Assembly (NCBI RefSeq): GCF_020829625.1
Contig: NZ_JAIVFX010000026.1
Location: forward strand, 1 to 64,000
Direction: 5' to 3'
DNA length: 64,000 nt
From: Nostoc sp. XA010
Lineage (GTDB): Bacteria > Cyanobacteriota > Cyanobacteriia > Cyanobacteriales > Nostocaceae
Shown here: positions 63,014 through 64,000 of the stretch, in pieces
Position numbering within the stretch: the first letter of the stretch is position 1
How the letters are laid out: each line of letters begins with the position of its first letter
Made by a program: the position numbers and the translations under genes
Notes under the pieces: generated by a model
Told to the model about the DNA's origin: nothing
The model's database searches: none
Seen by the model: only the letters and a program-made list of their open reading frames with translations

Positions 63014-63431
63014 AACTAGGTAAATATACAGTTATTTGGCTGATGAAAATCAGGATTTTCTGACCCAGAAAATAAGGAAAACATAGATATTAACTTAATT
63101 GGTGTTTGTTTATACTATTTCAAACTTTTGTAGTGGTTATACTCATAACTTAGGTTCTACCTGGGAATTAGGAAGTGGCTTTGCCACTTCTTTTTATTTA
63201 TTTGCTAGCCCAGTAAAAAATAAATTAAAAGTTCAAAGTAATTTCATTGAGCTTTTATTAATTGTTATACCATTTGACAAAATACCTGCTATACCTACAT
63301 TTTTAGGGACGTACAGATGTACGCCCCTAGAGGCGATTCATTTGTTGCAAAGATTGTTGACAATGCTATGATTTCGTGTGCATTTAATTGATCTACCAGC
63401 TTGAGGGAATTCTGGGCATATAGACACGATT
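63014..63431. other. Gap of 418 bp with a terminator
   Basis: Hairpin GAAGTGGC-TTT-GCCACTTC with TTTTT after it (63172-63195). A stretch GGGACGTACAGATGTACGCCCC (about 63306-63327) is palindromic. A 90-codon frame (63099-63371) crosses both structures and is not convincing. Confidence 0.65.
63172..63195. terminator. Intrinsic terminator after the coiled-coil gene
   Basis: 8-bp stem GAAGTGGC/GCCACTTC, 3-base loop, T-run, 160 bp downstream of the last stop. Confidence 0.85.
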
Positions 63432-64000
63432 TTAATCATTACTCATTTTATCTTGCCATCTCTCACGCTTGGGCTTGCTTTCCACATCGCGCGATCGCGC
63501 TTCTTGCCAAGTCTCCCACATTAGGGATTGCTGTTTTTCAACATGGTTAATAAACTGTATGATTGGCTGATCTATTTTGATGGGAGTTTTGAAATCGAAC
63601 TTAATTGTTTGGACAATCTTAATATCACCCATAAGAAAGAACTTACCTGCAATCTTAGTCAGCCATATCACAACTCGATTACATAACCAACCAAAAAATC
63701 CTTTACGTTTTTTAGTAAGTAACAGGATTTGTCCTTCAGCTTTTCCGCCTTCGTGGAGGCGAACTGCAAACATCATGTGGACATGGAAGAAATCGGGGCC
63801 AAGCGTCACAATGACAATGCTCCCGTACCAATAGCAAACGCTGTAAGTTATGGCCTTTTTGTAGAAAAGACGGATGAGCTTAATGAAAAAGAAATTGTCT
63901 TTGATGGGTGTAATATTACTGAAAATAATCGCATTCTCGTTCAGTTCCTGTCCGTCAAAAATAATTTCTATTGGCAGTTCGTGAACTGTATTAAAGTGTT
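63432..64000 (-). CDS. Rieske-type oxygenase-like protein, C-terminal part
   Basis: The frame is open to the right edge, so the N-terminus is missing. Visible on the minus strand from 64000: FNTVHELPIEIIFDGQ, ITPIKDNFFFIKLIRLFYKK, then VTLGPDFFHVHMMFAVRLHEGG, GDIKIVQTIKFDFKTPIK and the end FINHVEKQQSLMWETWQ. This resembles the C-terminal catalytic part of cyanobacterial Rieske 2Fe-2S monooxygenases (pheophorbide a oxygenase-like); the Rieske cluster itself would lie outside the window. Iron ligand positions cannot be checked in this piece. Moderate certainty. Confidence 0.5.
   Translation of the reverse strand, partial: HFNTVHELPIEIIFDGQELNENAIIFSNITPIKDNFFFIKLIRLFYKKAITYSVCYWYGSIVIVTLGPDFFHVHMMFAVRLHEGGKAEGQILLLTKKRKGFFGWLCNRVVIWLTKIAGKFFLMGDIKIVQTIKFDFKTPIKIDQPIIQFINHVEKQQSLMWETWQEARSRDVESKPKRERWQDKMSND

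Noticed and set aside
63099..63371. 90-codon frame near the right end
   Set aside because: It crosses a clear terminator hairpin and a palindrome; only the wide gap keeps it open.

Overview
The window is a chromosomal segment of a filamentous, heterocyst-forming cyanobacterium of the Nostoc/Anabaena type. It carries hetR (29091-29990) with all the residues known to matter, two psaK genes for photosystem I, the paired alkane genes ado and aar, pipX-pipY, a cyanobacterial sepF, very many GCGATCGC (HIP1) octamers, and heptameric short tandem repeats in most gaps. No rRNA, tRNA or CRISPR array was recognised. Gene order in the core parts is ordinary for the group; the accessory parts are rich in decayed genes and small repeats.

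Layout. 1-2500: a partial, dead ISAs1-type element that cut off the end of an OLD-like AAA-TOPRIM nuclease gene, then a 97-bp tandem repeat. 2562-12619: ftsH, an NADPH-FMN reductase, a ferrochelatase-like protein with an eight-histidine tail, LemA and TPR fragments, a hydrolase-like protein, an MFS carrier, and ilvB with a zinc-ribbon tail. 12725-18078 is the main accessory island: a DUF4351 fragment, a DUF559 nuclease between 50-bp direct repeats, a TPR-CHAT protease gene truncated at its catalytic cysteine, a membrane protein starting at its former stop codon, and an acidic TerB-like protein. 18236-26997: an anchored protein, a PBP4-type peptidase, a GNAT, an alcohol dehydrogenase, a phosphate transporter, and an EamA transporter fused to a coiled coil and a 27-residue repeat linker. 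26998-29090 is a 2.1-kb gene-poor leader of hetR holding a MITE with target duplication, palindromes and a candidate NtcA box.

30414-39527: a cysteine-patterned exported protein, an IS200/IS605 end remnant just before rpsD, moaA, a cyanobacterial protein of unknown function, a brnT-brnA toxin-antitoxin pair, a two-partner-secretion exoprotein next to a small cysteine-tailed peptide, and a lone sugar ABC permease. 39703-44589 is the hydrocarbon/lipid cluster ado-aar-accA-SDR-folE. 44696-52018: trpF, tandem psaK, a site-2 protease with CBS domains, der, an EcfT-like protein and a TrpE/PabB enzyme interrupted by three repeat-derived insertions. 52610-55445: pipX-pipY-sepF-proC, linking nitrogen/carbon signalling, PLP homeostasis, division and proline synthesis. 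56064-64000: a Ski2-like helicase, small exported proteins, a Zn/Cd-type P1B ATPase with a His-rich head, a free-standing coiled-coil protein, and the C-terminal part of a probable Rieske-type oxygenase leaving the right edge.

Best candidates for something undescribed: the TPR-CHAT plus coiled-coil membrane protein pair, followed by the TerB-like gene (a likely conflict or programmed-death module, here damaged by an internal deletion); the cysteine-tailed peptide beside the exoprotein; and the coiled-coil/EamA fusion. A second theme is mobile small repeats that invade coding sequences (trpE-like gene, helicase, hydrolase-like gene, transposase) and remain in frame or kill them.
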